Positions 51,929-61,914 of a stretch of 62,297 nucleotides of DNA are shown piece by piece. A model generated the notes under the pieces. The model worked only from the letters and a program-made list of their open reading frames with translations. It was not told the DNA's origin and searched no databases. The number at the start of each line of letters is the position of its first letter. The stretch's first letter is position 1. This DNA comes from Bacteroidales bacterium (GTDB lineage: Bacteria; Bacteroidota; Bacteroidia; Bacteroidales; UBA932), in contig JAFTDE010000026.1 in the NCBI GenBank assembly GCA_017454335.1, positions 1-62,297 of the forward strand, read 5' to 3'. The position numbers and the translations under genes were made by a program.

Positions 51929-53431
51929 ATGCGCAAGCTGATCCTCCTCCTTGCCCTGCTGCTGTCGCTGGCCGCAAGCGCCCAGCCCCGTTCCGCCGTC
52001 CGGACCCGTCTGGACTCGATTGCCGCCCTGGAGCCGCTCCGCTCGTCCGTGCTGGGCGTGCTGGCCGTCCGGATGAACGGCGACACGCTGGCGGATTTGG
52101 CCAGCACGACCCGGCTGGTCCCGGCGTCGAACGTCAAGCTGCTGACGACGGGCCTGGCCCTGCATGTCTTGGGGCCTGATTTCCGCTACGAGACCCGGCT
52201 GTGCAGCCGCGGAGACATGCTGGACGGCGTCCTGCACGGCGACCTGTACATCGTCGGGACGGGGGATCCGACCCTGGCGGCGGGCTATGCCGAGAACATC
52301 CCGGCGGATTCGCTGTTCGCCGACTGGAAGCGCATCCTCGAACGCGCCGGCGTCCGCGAGATCACGGGCCGCATCATCGGGGACGACCGCTGGTTCGACG
52401 GCGAGGCGATGAACGGGGACTGGTCCCTGGAGGACCTGGGAGCCTATTACGGATCCAGTCCGACCGGGCTGAACTTCTTCGAGAACATCCAGACCGTCTC
52501 GGTCGCCCCGGCGGATACGCTGGGCCTGCCCGTGCTGGCCGAAGCCGTCTATCCGCCCGCGCCATGGCTGAACCTGCAGGTCCGCGCGAAGACCTGGCGC
52601 AAGGGGACCGGCGACGGGCTCAGCTATTTCAACACGCCCCTGTCGCCCTACGCCGAACTGCGGGGCACCTACGCCATCGACAACCGCCCCAAGACCCTCG
52701 AGTGCAGCAACCGCTTCGCCGCCTATTCCTGCGCCCAGCTGTTCCATGACTTCCTGAACGAGAACGGACTGGCCGTGCGCGGGGGATATGCCGACCTGGA
52801 TGCGGCGGAGATGATCCGGACGGATCTGGAGTTCACGGAACGCCTGGAAGCCGCCGCGCCGGTCTCGTCGCTGACCATCCTGGGCAGCACCTGGTCCGAC
52901 CGGCTGTCCCGGATCGTGACGCGCGCCAACCACGACAGCGACAATTTTTATGCGGAGACGCTGTTGCGGACCCTGGGCAAGCAGATCCGCGGATCGGCCA
53001 GTTTCGACAGCTGCTACGTGGCGCTGGACGACGCCTTCGCCACGCTGGGGATCCGCAGCGCCGGCCAGGTCCAGCTGCGTGACGGCAGCGGGCTGTCCCG
53101 CAAGGACTTCGTTTCCCCGGCCTTCTTCGTCGAGTTCCTGCGCCGGATGATGGCCGCGCCCGAGGGGGACCTGTTCCTGCATTCCCTGCCCCAGCCGGGC
53201 AAGGGAACGCTCCAGCTCCGCATGCAGAAGGCGCCGCGCAGCACCAAGGACCGCATCTACATGAAGAGCGGGTCGATGAACGGCGTACGCTGCTTCAGCG
53301 GATACATCCTGTCACCGTCGGGCCGGCCGGAAGAGACGGTCGTCTTCTCGATCCTGGTGAACAACATCTCGCGCGGGGCATCGACCGCGCTGTCGCTGAT
53401 AGACAGCATGATCCTCACGCTCGCGGAGTAG
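51929..53431 (+). CDS. dacB: D-alanyl-D-alanine carboxypeptidase/endopeptidase (PBP4/DacB, peptidase S13)
   Basis: 500 residues. Signal peptide 1-18. Penicillin-binding motifs: SxxK as Ser67-Asn-Val-Lys70 (PASNVKLLTTG), SxN as SDN in NHDSDNFYAE near 335, and KSG in MKSGSMNGVRCFSGY near 445. The large insertion between SxxK and SxN is normal for class C PBPs. It trims or cleaves peptidoglycan cross-links in the periplasm. It lies directly upstream of the SurA-like genes, 33 bases before the first of them. Confidence 0.93.
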   Translation: MRKLILLLALLLSLAASAQPRSAVRTRLDSIAALEPLRSSVLGVLAVRMNGDTLADLASTTRLVPASNVKLLTTGLALHVLGPDFRYETRLCSRGDMLDGVLHGDLYIVGTGDPTLAAGYAENIPADSLFADWKRILERAGVREITGRIIGDDRWFDGEAMNGDWSLEDLGAYYGSSPTGLNFFENIQTVSVAPADTLGLPVLAEAVYPPAPWLNLQVRAKTWRKGTGDGLSYFNTPLSPYAELRGTYAIDNRPKTLECSNRFAAYSCAQLFHDFLNENGLAVRGGYADLDAAEMIRTDLEFTERLEAAAPVSSLTILGSTWSDRLSRIVTRANHDSDNFYAETLLRTLGKQIRGSASFDSCYVALDDAFATLGIRSAGQVQLRDGSGLSRKDFVSPAFFVEFLRRMMAAPEGDLFLHSLPQPGKGTLQLRMQKAPRSTKDRIYMKSGSMNGVRCFSGYILSPSGRPEETVVFSILVNNISRGASTALSLIDSMILTLAE

Positions 53432-53464
53432 GATGAATCGGGATTATTGTTAAATTTGCAGGTT

Positions 53465-54310
53465 ATGCGTAAGATTGCCATACTCCTGATGCTGATGGCC
53501 AGCCTGGTTTCCTGCCGGCGGGTCAGCCAGTGGCTGCACGAGGACGAGGTCGTCGCCCAGGTGGGCAAGACCAAGCTGTACCTCTCGCAGGTCCGGGAGT
53601 ACATTCCCGATTACGTCTCGCCCGAGGACAGCGTCAACCTGGCGATGCAGTACATCAACAGCTGGGCGACGGACCTGCTGTACCTGGAAGTGGCCTCGGC
53701 CCAGCTGTCCAAGCAGGACCAGGACGTCTCCCGGGAACTCGAGGACTACCGCCATTCGCTGCTGCGCTACCGCTACGAACAGCAGTACATCAACGACCGG
53801 CTGGATACGACCATCACCGACGACCAGATCCGCGCGTATTACGAGAGCAACCAGGAAAAATTCACCCTCGAGCGGCCGATCCTCAAGGTGCGTTTCCTGC
53901 ACATCCTCCAGTCTTCGCTGAACCGGGCCCGGATCCAGACCCTGATGCGATCTTCCCGCCCGGACGACCTGGCTGCGGCGGATTCGCTGGCGGCCGCCTC
54001 CGCAATCCGCTACTACGACAATTCGGACGTCTGGATGGATGCGGCGGTGCTGGCCAAGGACTTCGGCGTGGATTACAACACCATGCTCGCCGCCCTCAAG
54101 GACAAGACGATCACCATCGAACGGGAGAACGGGGAACTGCTGTACGCCTACGTGTACGACATCATGCGCAGCGGCACGGCGCCCGTCGATTTCTGCTCGG
54201 CCCAGGTCCGCGCGCTGATCCTCAGCAACCGGAAACACCGGCTGGTGGAGACTTTGGAACAAGACTTGCTGCAGGATGCCCTCGGCAAAAAGAAATTTGT
54301 GATTTATTGA
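53465..54310 (+). CDS. SurA-like peptidyl-prolyl isomerase family lipoprotein (no parvulin domain evident)
   Basis: 281 residues from ATG 53465. Lipobox VSC (Cys 17, MASLVSCRR). The SurA-N-like opening (DEVVAQVGKTKLYLSQVREYIP) is followed by helical repeats (YRHSLLRYRYEQQYINDRLDTTITDDQIRAYYESNQEKF). The isomerase core motifs seen in the next gene are not recognisable, so it may act as a chaperone. A TAAATTTG element (53451-53458) ends 6 bases before the ATG. From memory, two adjacent PPIase-type genes followed by an OstA-like gene form a conserved Bacteroidetes block for outer-membrane biogenesis. Confidence 0.8.
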   Translation: MRKIAILLMLMASLVSCRRVSQWLHEDEVVAQVGKTKLYLSQVREYIPDYVSPEDSVNLAMQYINSWATDLLYLEVASAQLSKQDQDVSRELEDYRHSLLRYRYEQQYINDRLDTTITDDQIRAYYESNQEKFTLERPILKVRFLHILQSSLNRARIQTLMRSSRPDDLAAADSLAAASAIRYYDNSDVWMDAAVLAKDFGVDYNTMLAALKDKTITIERENGELLYAYVYDIMRSGTAPVDFCSAQVRALILSNRKHRLVETLEQDLLQDALGKKKFVIY

Positions 54311-54312
54311 GT

Positions 54313-55704
54313 ATGCGATATTCTATCAAGACTGCCGCCGTGCTGGCGGGACTGCTTTTCTGCCTGGCGAGCCCGGCGCAGGTTTACCCCGGCGGCCTGA
54401 TCGACAAGGTGGCCGCCACGGTCGGCAACGAGTTCATCACCATTTCCGATATCGAGTCGGAAGTGCAGTCGCTGCGGATGCAGGGACTGTCCTCGGACCG
54501 GACCAACCGCTGCGAGATCCTCGAGTCGATGATGCAGAACAAGATCTTCCTGATGCAGGCCCGCGTGGACTCGCTCAAGTTCAACGCGGCCCAGGTGGAG
54601 GCCGAGCTGTCCAACCGCATCGACAATGCGGCGACCTCGCTGGGCGGTGAAGAGGAACTCGAGAAATACTTCAACATGTCCCTGTACCGGCTGCGCCAGA
54701 CCTGGCGCGCGCAGTTGGAGGAATTGATGCTGACCCAGGAGGAGCAGCGCGAGATCGCCTCCTCCATTCCCGAGGTGACTCCCTACGATGTCAAGAACTA
54801 CATGGATACGGTGGACAAGGAAGACCTGCCGATCATCCCGATCAAGTACCGGATGAGCCAGATCTGCGTGTACCCCGACCGGGAGGCCGCGAAACTGGCC
54901 GTCAAGGAGCGTCTGCTGGAGATCCGCGAGCGCATCATGAACGGCGAGCGTTTTTCCACCCTGGCCCGCCTGTACTCCGAGGATCCGGGCAGCACCTCCC
55001 GCGGCGGTGAACTGGGCATGGCGTCCAAGAACATCTTCTGGCCCGCCTTCTCCGATGCGGCCATGTCCCTCAAGCCCGGCGTCGTCTCCCAGATCGTCGA
55101 GACCCCGGACGGATTCCACATCATCGAAGTGCTGGAAAAGAAGGGCGACATGTTCAATGCCCGCCACATCCTGCTGAAACCCAAATACACCGACGAGGAC
55201 CGCGAGCGGGCTTTCGCCCGGCTGGACAGCCTCAAGCAGGCCATCGACACCAATGCGATTTCCTTCGAACTGGCGGCCCAGTTCTACTCCGAAGATCCGG
55301 CCACCCGCACCAACGGCGGCCAGATGTCCGATCCCCAGACGGGTTCCGCCTCGTTCGAAATCGACCAGCTGAAACCCCAGGACTACGCCGCCGTGCGCAA
55401 CCTGGAGGTCGGCCAGGTGTCCGATCCCGTGGAATCCACCGACAACGAAGGATACGAGGCGGGCCGCGCCGGCAACACGGTGTACAAGATCATCCGGCTG
55501 GACAAGATCATTCCGGCCCACCCCGCCACGTTTGAAAATGACTATACGGACCTGCTGAACCAGGTCACCTCGGCGGCGCGCATGCGTGCCATCGACGAGT
55601 TCCTCGACAAGAAGATCAAGGAAACCAAGATCGTCATCGATCCGCTGTTCAAGGACTGCAATTTCGCCCGGGAGGGATGGTACGAAAAGTTCAGAGAAGA
55701 CTGA
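54313..55704 (+). CDS. SurA-like periplasmic peptidyl-prolyl isomerase
   Basis: 463 residues from ATG 54313, 2 bases after the previous stop. Signal peptide 1-23. SurA N-terminal domain (IDKVAATVGNEFITISDIESEVQSLR). Two parvulin domains: the first with LYSEDPGSTSRGGELGMAS and VVETPDGFHIIEVLEK-type text near 215-275, the second with ARHILLKPKYTDED and FYSEDPATRTNGGQMS near 285-340. It helps fold outer-membrane beta-barrels in the periplasm. Its last 28 bases overlap the OstA-like gene, so the genes are coupled. Confidence 0.9.
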   Translation: MRYSIKTAAVLAGLLFCLASPAQVYPGGLIDKVAATVGNEFITISDIESEVQSLRMQGLSSDRTNRCEILESMMQNKIFLMQARVDSLKFNAAQVEAELSNRIDNAATSLGGEEELEKYFNMSLYRLRQTWRAQLEELMLTQEEQREIASSIPEVTPYDVKNYMDTVDKEDLPIIPIKYRMSQICVYPDREAAKLAVKERLLEIRERIMNGERFSTLARLYSEDPGSTSRGGELGMASKNIFWPAFSDAAMSLKPGVVSQIVETPDGFHIIEVLEKKGDMFNARHILLKPKYTDEDRERAFARLDSLKQAIDTNAISFELAAQFYSEDPATRTNGGQMSDPQTGSASFEIDQLKPQDYAAVRNLEVGQVSDPVESTDNEGYEAGRAGNTVYKIIRLDKIIPAHPATFENDYTDLLNQVTSAARMRAIDEFLDKKIKETKIVIDPLFKDCNFAREGWYEKFRED

Positions 55705-58268
55705 TTCCGGCCCTCCTGCTGCTGGCGGGTGTGCTGAACGCGTATGCTCAGAACGATTCTGAGCAGAAGGACAGCCTTGTCCGCCTGATGAAGGCTTCGT
55801 CCCTGCAGCTCACCGAAGAGATGGGACGCAACTACCGCAAGAGCGTCGACGCCACCTTCCTGCACAACAACACCTACCTGATCTGCGACACGGCCATCTG
55901 GGACGTCGACGCCGAGATCATCAACGCCTACGGGCACGTCCAGGTCATCCAGGACGAGACCATCCTGACCAGCGACAAGATGGATTATTACATCAACGAG
56001 AATCTGGTCAAGTTCCACGGACCGATTGTCCAGCTCCAGAACAAGAAGGAGAATACCCTGCGTACGCGCCACCTGGACTACAACACCCGGGACAGCATCG
56101 CCATCTTCTCGCAGGGCGCCGCGATGCAGGACAAGGACGGCCAGATCATCGAGAGCCGCAACGGCACCTATGACAGCCGCACGAAGTATTTCACCTTCCT
56201 GGACGACGTCAACATGTTCTCCGATTCGGTGTTCATCAAGACGGAGCGCCTGGACTTCGATTCCGAGACGAACAAGGCCATCTTCCCCGTCGACATCGAC
56301 TTCTGGAAGGACGACAACATGCTGTCCGCCCGCAGGGGCTGGTACGACCGCGAATCCGAGACATTCTTCTTCACGGACTCGGTGCACGGCCTGTCCCGGG
56401 ACCAGGAAATCTGGAGCGATTCTCTGTACTTCTACCGCACGGTCAACGAGGTGCTGATGCTCAGCAACGCCCAGGTCCAGGACACCTCCCGCAAGGTCAT
56501 GGGCTTTGCCGACTACATCCTGTACCAGGACTCGCTCGCGCGCATCACGATGCGCCATCGGGCGGCCGTGGCGATGCAGACGGAGCAGGAAAACCGGCTG
56601 GACACGCTGTACATAGGCGCCGACACCCTGGTGTACGAGACGATACGCCGCTGCGACATTCCGGAGGCGATCGTCACCGAGGCGCAGTCCCGGCTGGACG
56701 GGTTCAGCTCGGACGCCATCGAGAGCTACCGCATCCAGGCGGAGGAAGCTGCGCGCGAGGAGGCCCGCCAGCGCGCGATCGAGCTGGGCCTGATCGATGA
56801 GGACGAGGAGGAGAGCGGCGGAACCCCGGATTCCGGGCCGCCGGACCTGTCGTTGGACCGGGGCGGCATCTCGCAGCAGCTGGGAGACCTGTCCTCCGAA
56901 AAGGAAGTCCCCGCCGATGAACCGGAGGAAGGGGATCCCGAAGCCGGGGAGGAAGGGGAGACGGAAGAACCGGAAGCCGAGCCCGCGCCGCCGGATTCCA
57001 CCAAGGTCGGGTTCATCGACGCCATCGGTACGGTCAAGGTGTACCGCCAGGACATCCAGGCCCTCAGCGGCCGCATGCAATACTGTGATCTGGACTCCAT
57101 CGCCCGTTTCACCGTCGATCCGGTCATCTGGAACGACGGCAACCGGCAGTACACGGCCCAGACCATCCTGGTGCTGGTCCACAACGGCGGGCTGGAGAAG
57201 GCGAACCTGGTCACCGACGCCTTCATCACCGTGCAGGAAGACGCGAACTGCTTCGACCAGATCAAGAGCCCCGAGATCATGGCGTACTTCGACACGACCT
57301 CGGCCCTGCGGCGTTTCGACGCCCTGGGCGGCGCGCAGGCGCTCTTCTTCCTCGAAGAGAACGAGCAGCTGTCCACGGTCAACCAGGTCAAGTGCAAGAT
57401 GTTCACGGCGCTGCTGGAGGACGGCGAACTGCGGCAGGTCATTTATTTCGACCAGCCCAACAACGACGCCTATCCGCTGGCGCAGATGATGGATGCGGAC
57501 CGGCGCATGGCCGGATTTAACTGGATGGGCGAGAAGAAGCCCGCCAGCCGCTATGACGTCAGCGATATCGCAACCCGCGAAACCGAACGGGATGCGTACC
57601 TGGCCCATCCGCAGGCCACTTTCGTCGAGACGGAAATCTATTTCCCGGGCTACATGGGCAAGATCTACCGCGAGATCGAGCGGCGGGATTCCCTGGCGAA
57701 GCTCGCGCCCCGGGGTGACGCCGCGGCCGGGGGTGGTGCCGCCGGGGGTGGTGCCCCTGCCGACTCCCTGTCCGTGATGGCCGACTCGCTCGGCCATCCC
57801 GTGCCGCCGGATTCCCTTGCCGTCGCGGCCGATTCCCTTGGCGTCATGACCGACTCGCTGTCCGTCGCGGTTGACTCCCTTGCCGTTGCGGCCGACTCGC
57901 TCGGCCATCCCGTGCCGTCGGATTCCCTTGCCGTCGCGGCCGACTCGATCGCCCAGCCCGTCCTCTCGGAGCGCGAACGCAAGCGCCAGGAGGCCGAGGC
58001 GCGCCAGGCCCAGCGCATCGCCGAGCGCGATACCAGGTGGGCGCGGCTGGACTCGCTGGACGCCCTCAAAGCCGCCGCCAAAGAGCAGAAGAAACTGGAA
58101 CTGCAGCGCAAGAAGACCCAGCGCAAACTCCTGCTGAAACAGAAGCAGGACGAAAAGGACCGCAAGCGCCTGGAGCGCTACATCCGCTACTACGAGCGCC
58201 AGAAGGCCCGGAAAGAGGAACGTGAGCGGGCCAAAGCCCAGAAGGAAATGCAAAAACTCAAGGAATAA
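55677..58268 (+). CDS. OstA-like/LptA-type outer-membrane biogenesis protein with repetitive C-terminus
   Basis: 863 residues. Signal peptide (RRLIPALLLLAGVLNAYA). OstA-like beta repeats run to about residue 290 and again about 440-640 (YLICDTAIWDVDAEIINAYGHVQVI, LTSDKMDYYINENLVKFHG, GTVKVYRQDIQALSGRMQYC). An acidic spacer of about 60 residues (EEESGG, EPEEGDPEAGEEGE) splits the two parts. Residues about 690-765 are degenerate ADSLAVAADSLG repeats, and the last 100 residues are a highly charged coiled coil (LELQRKKTQRKLLLKQKQ). Probable role: lipopolysaccharide transport/assembly. It overlaps the SurA-like gene by 28 bases and pepT by one base. Confidence 0.85.
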   Translation: MVRKVQRRLIPALLLLAGVLNAYAQNDSEQKDSLVRLMKASSLQLTEEMGRNYRKSVDATFLHNNTYLICDTAIWDVDAEIINAYGHVQVIQDETILTSDKMDYYINENLVKFHGPIVQLQNKKENTLRTRHLDYNTRDSIAIFSQGAAMQDKDGQIIESRNGTYDSRTKYFTFLDDVNMFSDSVFIKTERLDFDSETNKAIFPVDIDFWKDDNMLSARRGWYDRESETFFFTDSVHGLSRDQEIWSDSLYFYRTVNEVLMLSNAQVQDTSRKVMGFADYILYQDSLARITMRHRAAVAMQTEQENRLDTLYIGADTLVYETIRRCDIPEAIVTEAQSRLDGFSSDAIESYRIQAEEAAREEARQRAIELGLIDEDEEESGGTPDSGPPDLSLDRGGISQQLGDLSSEKEVPADEPEEGDPEAGEEGETEEPEAEPAPPDSTKVGFIDAIGTVKVYRQDIQALSGRMQYCDLDSIARFTVDPVIWNDGNRQYTAQTILVLVHNGGLEKANLVTDAFITVQEDANCFDQIKSPEIMAYFDTTSALRRFDALGGAQALFFLEENEQLSTVNQVKCKMFTALLEDGELRQVIYFDQPNNDAYPLAQMMDADRRMAGFNWMGEKKPASRYDVSDIATRETERDAYLAHPQATFVETEIYFPGYMGKIYREIERRDSLAKLAPRGDAAAGGGAAGGGAPADSLSVMADSLGHPVPPDSLAVAADSLGVMTDSLSVAVDSLAVAADSLGHPVPSDSLAVAADSIAQPVLSERERKRQEAEARQAQRIAERDTRWARLDSLDALKAAAKEQKKLELQRKKTQRKLLLKQKQDEKDRKRLERYIRYYERQKARKEERERAKAQKEMQKLKE
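57779..57943 (+). repeat. In-gene tandem repeats in the OstA-like gene
   Basis: Two 54-bp copies (57779-57832 and 57890-57943), identical except for one base at the CCGCCGG/CCGTCGG position, are offset by 111 bp (37 codons) and encode ADSLGHPVP-type text. Between them are shorter degenerate GACTCGCTGTCC-like units. A 15-bp direct repeat (GCCGGGGGTGGTGCC) precedes them at about 57726-57755. Confidence 0.85.
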
Positions 58269-59488
58269 TGGAAAAGATTCTCGACCGCTTCCTGCGCTAT
58301 GTCTCCATTGACACGCAGTCCGATGAAAACTCCGAATCGCAACCCTCGACCGCACGGCAGCTGGACCTGCTGCGATTGCTGCGCGACGAACTCGCCGCGA
58401 TGGGCATCAACGCCACGCTGGACGAATACGGATACGTGATGGCGACGATTCCCGCCAACTGCGACAAGGTTGTTCCGCGCATCGGATTCATCGCCCATGT
58501 GGACACCTCGCCCGACGCCAGCGGCGCCAACGTCCGTCCCCAGATCATTCCGGATTATGACGGGGGGGACATCGCGCTGAAGGGCGCTCCCGGGCTGGAG
58601 CTTTCTCCCGCCGACTTCCCCGAGCTGCTCGCGCACAAGGGAGAGACGCTGATCACCACCGACGGCACCACCCTGCTGGGCGCGGATGACAAGGCCGGCG
58701 TGGCGGAGATCATGGACGCGGTCCAGTATATCGTGGCCCATCCCGAATTCAAGCACGGCCCCGTGCAGATCGGCTTCACGCCCGACGAGGAGATCGGCCG
58801 CGGCGTGGTGAAATTCGATGTCGAGCGCTTCGGTGCCGATTACGCCTACACGATGGACGGCGGTGAGGTCGGCGAACTGGAATTCGAGAACTTCAACGCC
58901 GCTTCGGCGACGGTGCACATCCAGGGCCGCAACGTGCACCCCGGATACGCCAAGGGCAAGATGCGCAACGCCATCCGCATCGGTATGGAGCTGAACGCGA
59001 TGCTGCCGGAGGACCAGAAGCCCGAGAACACCGAAGGCTACGAAGGTTTCTTCCACATCATCTCCTTCAGCGGAACCGTCGAGGAGGCGGACTTCTCCTA
59101 TATCCTGCGCGAGCACGACCTGGGCAAGCACGAGGCGCAGAAGGCCCTGATGCAGCAGTGCGTCGATGCGATCAACGCCAAGTACGGCGCCGGGACCGCT
59201 ACGGTCCAGATCAAGCACCAGTACTACAACATGCGCAAGATGGTCGAACCGCACTACCACGTGGTCGAGAAAGCGGTCCGGGCGATGGAGATGGCGGGCA
59301 TCAAGCCCCACATCCAGCCCATCCGCGGCGGCACCGACGGGGCGAACCTGTCCTACATGGGCCTGCCCTGCCCGAACATCTTCGCCGGCGGCCTGAATTT
59401 CCACGGCCGCATGGAGTGGATTCCCCTCGAGAGCCTCGAAAAGGCCTCCCAGGTCATCCTGAACATCATCAGCCTGTACGCGGAGTAA
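58268..59488 (+). CDS. pepT: Peptidase T (tripeptide aminopeptidase)
   Basis: 406 residues, full length. M20 metallopeptidase that removes the N-terminal residue of tripeptides in the cytoplasm. Metal-site motifs: FIAHVDTSPD near 78-87, LLGADDKAGVAEI near 138-150 and FTPDEEIGRG near 173; the dimerisation lid lies between; and GGTDGANLSYMGLPCPNIFAGGLNFHG near the end. Its ATG overlaps the OstA-like stop (TAATG), so it is co-expressed with that block although functionally unrelated. Confidence 0.96.
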   Translation: MEKILDRFLRYVSIDTQSDENSESQPSTARQLDLLRLLRDELAAMGINATLDEYGYVMATIPANCDKVVPRIGFIAHVDTSPDASGANVRPQIIPDYDGGDIALKGAPGLELSPADFPELLAHKGETLITTDGTTLLGADDKAGVAEIMDAVQYIVAHPEFKHGPVQIGFTPDEEIGRGVVKFDVERFGADYAYTMDGGEVGELEFENFNAASATVHIQGRNVHPGYAKGKMRNAIRIGMELNAMLPEDQKPENTEGYEGFFHIISFSGTVEEADFSYILREHDLGKHEAQKALMQQCVDAINAKYGAGTATVQIKHQYYNMRKMVEPHYHVVEKAVRAMEMAGIKPHIQPIRGGTDGANLSYMGLPCPNIFAGGLNFHGRMEWIPLESLEKASQVILNIISLYAE

Positions 59489-59518
59489 TTTCCGCCCTTT
59501 CCAAATATACTGACCGGT

Positions 59519-61897
59519 ATGAAAAAGATCCTCCGTCCCGGCCTTGCGCTGGCCGTGTGTCTGCTGGCTGTGGGAGCAGCCGCGCAGACGAAATACGAGG
59601 TCGAGGGCATCGACCTCACGCGCGTCGAGTATGAACAGTTCCGCGAGCCCGACCGTACCTTCCGGGGCGTGCGCTTCATCTCCCTGCCCCTGGACCGGGC
59701 CACCGAAGAGTCCATGCGCGCAGCGGTCGAGCGGGATTTCAAGACGGACAAATGGGGCACGTTCGTGCTGATCGCCGGCGGCGGAAATACCGCCGGCCTG
59801 TCCGACGACTACCTCAAGTTCTCCGGCCGCAAGCGCAACGACCAGGGTACGGCCTACCTGAGCGAGGAGTACTTCAAGCTGTACCGGGCCGCCATCGAGA
59901 AGGGGCTGGAGCTGGGTTTCAAGTGCTCGACCCTCTATGACGAATGGGAATACCCCAGCGGCATGGTGGAAGGGCTCTTCTACAGCAAGTATCCGCAGGA
60001 CTGCGCCAAGAGCCTGGAGATGGAAGAGGCGGATGTGCACGGAAAGGCGCAGAAAGTCGTCCTGGAGATGCCCGAAGCGGGGATTTACGTCGGGGCTGTG
60101 ACGATGAACCTGGATACCTGGGAGCGGCGCGACGTCAGCGGGGATTTCCGCGACGGCAAGCTGGTCTGCCGCGTCCCTGCAGGCAACTGGAAGGTGATGC
60201 TGTTCTGGCTGGATCCGGCCTTCGCGCCGCGCTCCAACAAGGGCGGTTTCGTGGATTACCTGGACCGCGCGGCGGTCGCCAAATACATCGACATGAGTTT
60301 CGGCGCCTACTACGCGCACCTGTCCGAATTCTTCGGGACGGTGATCCAGCGGACCTTCTACGACGAACCCACCATGATGCTGAACAACGGCCGCATGTGG
60401 ACGCCGGGATTCAACCGCGGATTCAAGGAGCGCTACGGATATGATCCGATGACCCTCTACCCGGCCCTGTGGTACGATATCGGTCCGGAGACGGCGGCCG
60501 CGCGCAACGCCCTGTTCGGATACCGTGCGGACCTCTTCGCGGAGAACTACATCGGCCAGGTGAGCGAATGGTGCCATGCGCACGGGATCAAGAGCGGCGG
60601 CCACCTGGATCAGGAGGAGACGCGCAACCCGGTCGGGCCCAACGGCGACCTGATGAAGGCTTTCAAATACCAGGACATTCCGGCCACGGACGACATCTAT
60701 TATCCGGGCCGCTCGAACGTCGGGTACAAGATCGTCTCCTCGTCCGCCTGGAACTGGGACAAGCCCGAAATGTTCACGGAGACCTTCGCCGCCTACAGCC
60801 GGCCGCAGTACGCCGCGCTGACCCCGGAGAACTACATGCGCGTGTCGCTGGACCAGCTGACGATGGGAACCAACATCCAGATCGAGTTCGAACAGAAATT
60901 CGACGGCGTGGACCGTTTCCTGGGCCGTGGCGGATACATGCTGCGCGGCGGCCGCCACGTGGCGGATGTCGCCGTCCTGTACCCGATCGCTTCGCTCCAG
61001 GCCGCTTTCCGCTTCCCTTCCAAGGCGCAGAACGGACACTATTACGCCTACATGGGCGGCATCGTTCCGCCGGAGACGGACTACATGGACGTCGGGGAGA
61101 GCCTGTTCCGCGGGCTGCGGGTGGATTATACCTATCTCCATCCGGAGGTGCTGGTCGGGAAGTGCTCGGTCGAAGGAAAGGAGCTCCGGATGGACAATGT
61201 CAACAACTGGGAGCGTTTCAAGGTGCTGGTCCTGCCGGGCGGCGAGGTGCTGTCCGCCGACGTGGCGGCGCGGGTGCTGGAATTCTACCGGGCCGGCGGC
61301 ACGGTGATCGCGACCAGCCGGCTGCCCCGCTATGCGGCCGAGGCCGGCCGGGACCAGGAAGTGCTGGACATGGTGTACGAGGTCTTCGGCATGTCCGACA
61401 TCCGTCCGATGACCTGCAGCGTCCGCCATGCTTCGTACCGTTTCCTGAATATCTTCAGCCAGCGGAACGAGGCGGGCGGCTGCGGCTATTTCATCGCCAA
61501 GCCCTACACGTCCGTGCTGGAGGAGATCCTTGCGGAGGTGCTGCCGCAGCGGGACGTCGATCTGGGCCTTGCGCCGGATTACTATGTCCGGACGGACCAT
61601 GACTACGCCGGGGCCGTGACCTACATCCACAAGGTCCGCGGGGGCAAGGACATCTACTTCATCGCCAATTCGACGGACGGGGCGGTCACCCTGCAGGTCG
61701 GTCTGCGCGGCGAAAAGAAGCAGGTGGAACTCTGGGATCCGCACACCGGAGAACGGAGCGTACCGCAGGATCTGAAAGTCGAGGAGAGCTTCGCCCGGCG
61801 CGGCCGGGGTGACCAGGCTCCCGTCTCCCTGGGGAAGGTGACCGGATTCCCCCTGGAACTTCCCGCCCGTACCGGCATGTTCGTCGTCGCTGAATAA
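59519..61897 (+). CDS. GH106-type alpha-L-rhamnosidase
   Basis: 792 residues, signal peptide 1-22. Features resembling GH106: LYDEWEYPSGMVEG near 139-152, FYDEPTMMLNNGRMWTPGFN near 280, GYDPMTLYPALWYDIG, the AHGIKSGGHLDQEE segment near 360, and IANSTDGAVTLQVGLRG in the C-terminal sandwich. GH106 enzymes release L-rhamnose from rhamnogalacturonan or flavonoid glycosides with metal assistance, which complements the PL4 lyase of this window. It is shorter than many GH106 proteins (about 1000 residues). It starts 30 bases after pepT and is followed by an esterase gene. Confidence 0.82.
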   Translation: MKKILRPGLALAVCLLAVGAAAQTKYEVEGIDLTRVEYEQFREPDRTFRGVRFISLPLDRATEESMRAAVERDFKTDKWGTFVLIAGGGNTAGLSDDYLKFSGRKRNDQGTAYLSEEYFKLYRAAIEKGLELGFKCSTLYDEWEYPSGMVEGLFYSKYPQDCAKSLEMEEADVHGKAQKVVLEMPEAGIYVGAVTMNLDTWERRDVSGDFRDGKLVCRVPAGNWKVMLFWLDPAFAPRSNKGGFVDYLDRAAVAKYIDMSFGAYYAHLSEFFGTVIQRTFYDEPTMMLNNGRMWTPGFNRGFKERYGYDPMTLYPALWYDIGPETAAARNALFGYRADLFAENYIGQVSEWCHAHGIKSGGHLDQEETRNPVGPNGDLMKAFKYQDIPATDDIYYPGRSNVGYKIVSSSAWNWDKPEMFTETFAAYSRPQYAALTPENYMRVSLDQLTMGTNIQIEFEQKFDGVDRFLGRGGYMLRGGRHVADVAVLYPIASLQAAFRFPSKAQNGHYYAYMGGIVPPETDYMDVGESLFRGLRVDYTYLHPEVLVGKCSVEGKELRMDNVNNWERFKVLVLPGGEVLSADVAARVLEFYRAGGTVIATSRLPRYAAEAGRDQEVLDMVYEVFGMSDIRPMTCSVRHASYRFLNIFSQRNEAGGCGYFIAKPYTSVLEEILAEVLPQRDVDLGLAPDYYVRTDHDYAGAVTYIHKVRGGKDIYFIANSTDGAVTLQVGLRGEKKQVELWDPHTGERSVPQDLKVEESFARRGRGDQAPVSLGKVTGFPLELPARTGMFVVAE

Positions 61898-61914
61898 CAA
61901 CCCATATGACAGTC

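Noticed and set aside
55542-61900. Long minus-strand open frames opposite the OstA-like, pepT and GH106 genes
   Set aside because: They are opposite genes with clear motifs, signal peptides and overlapping starts, and encode Arg/Gly/Val/His-rich text without domains.
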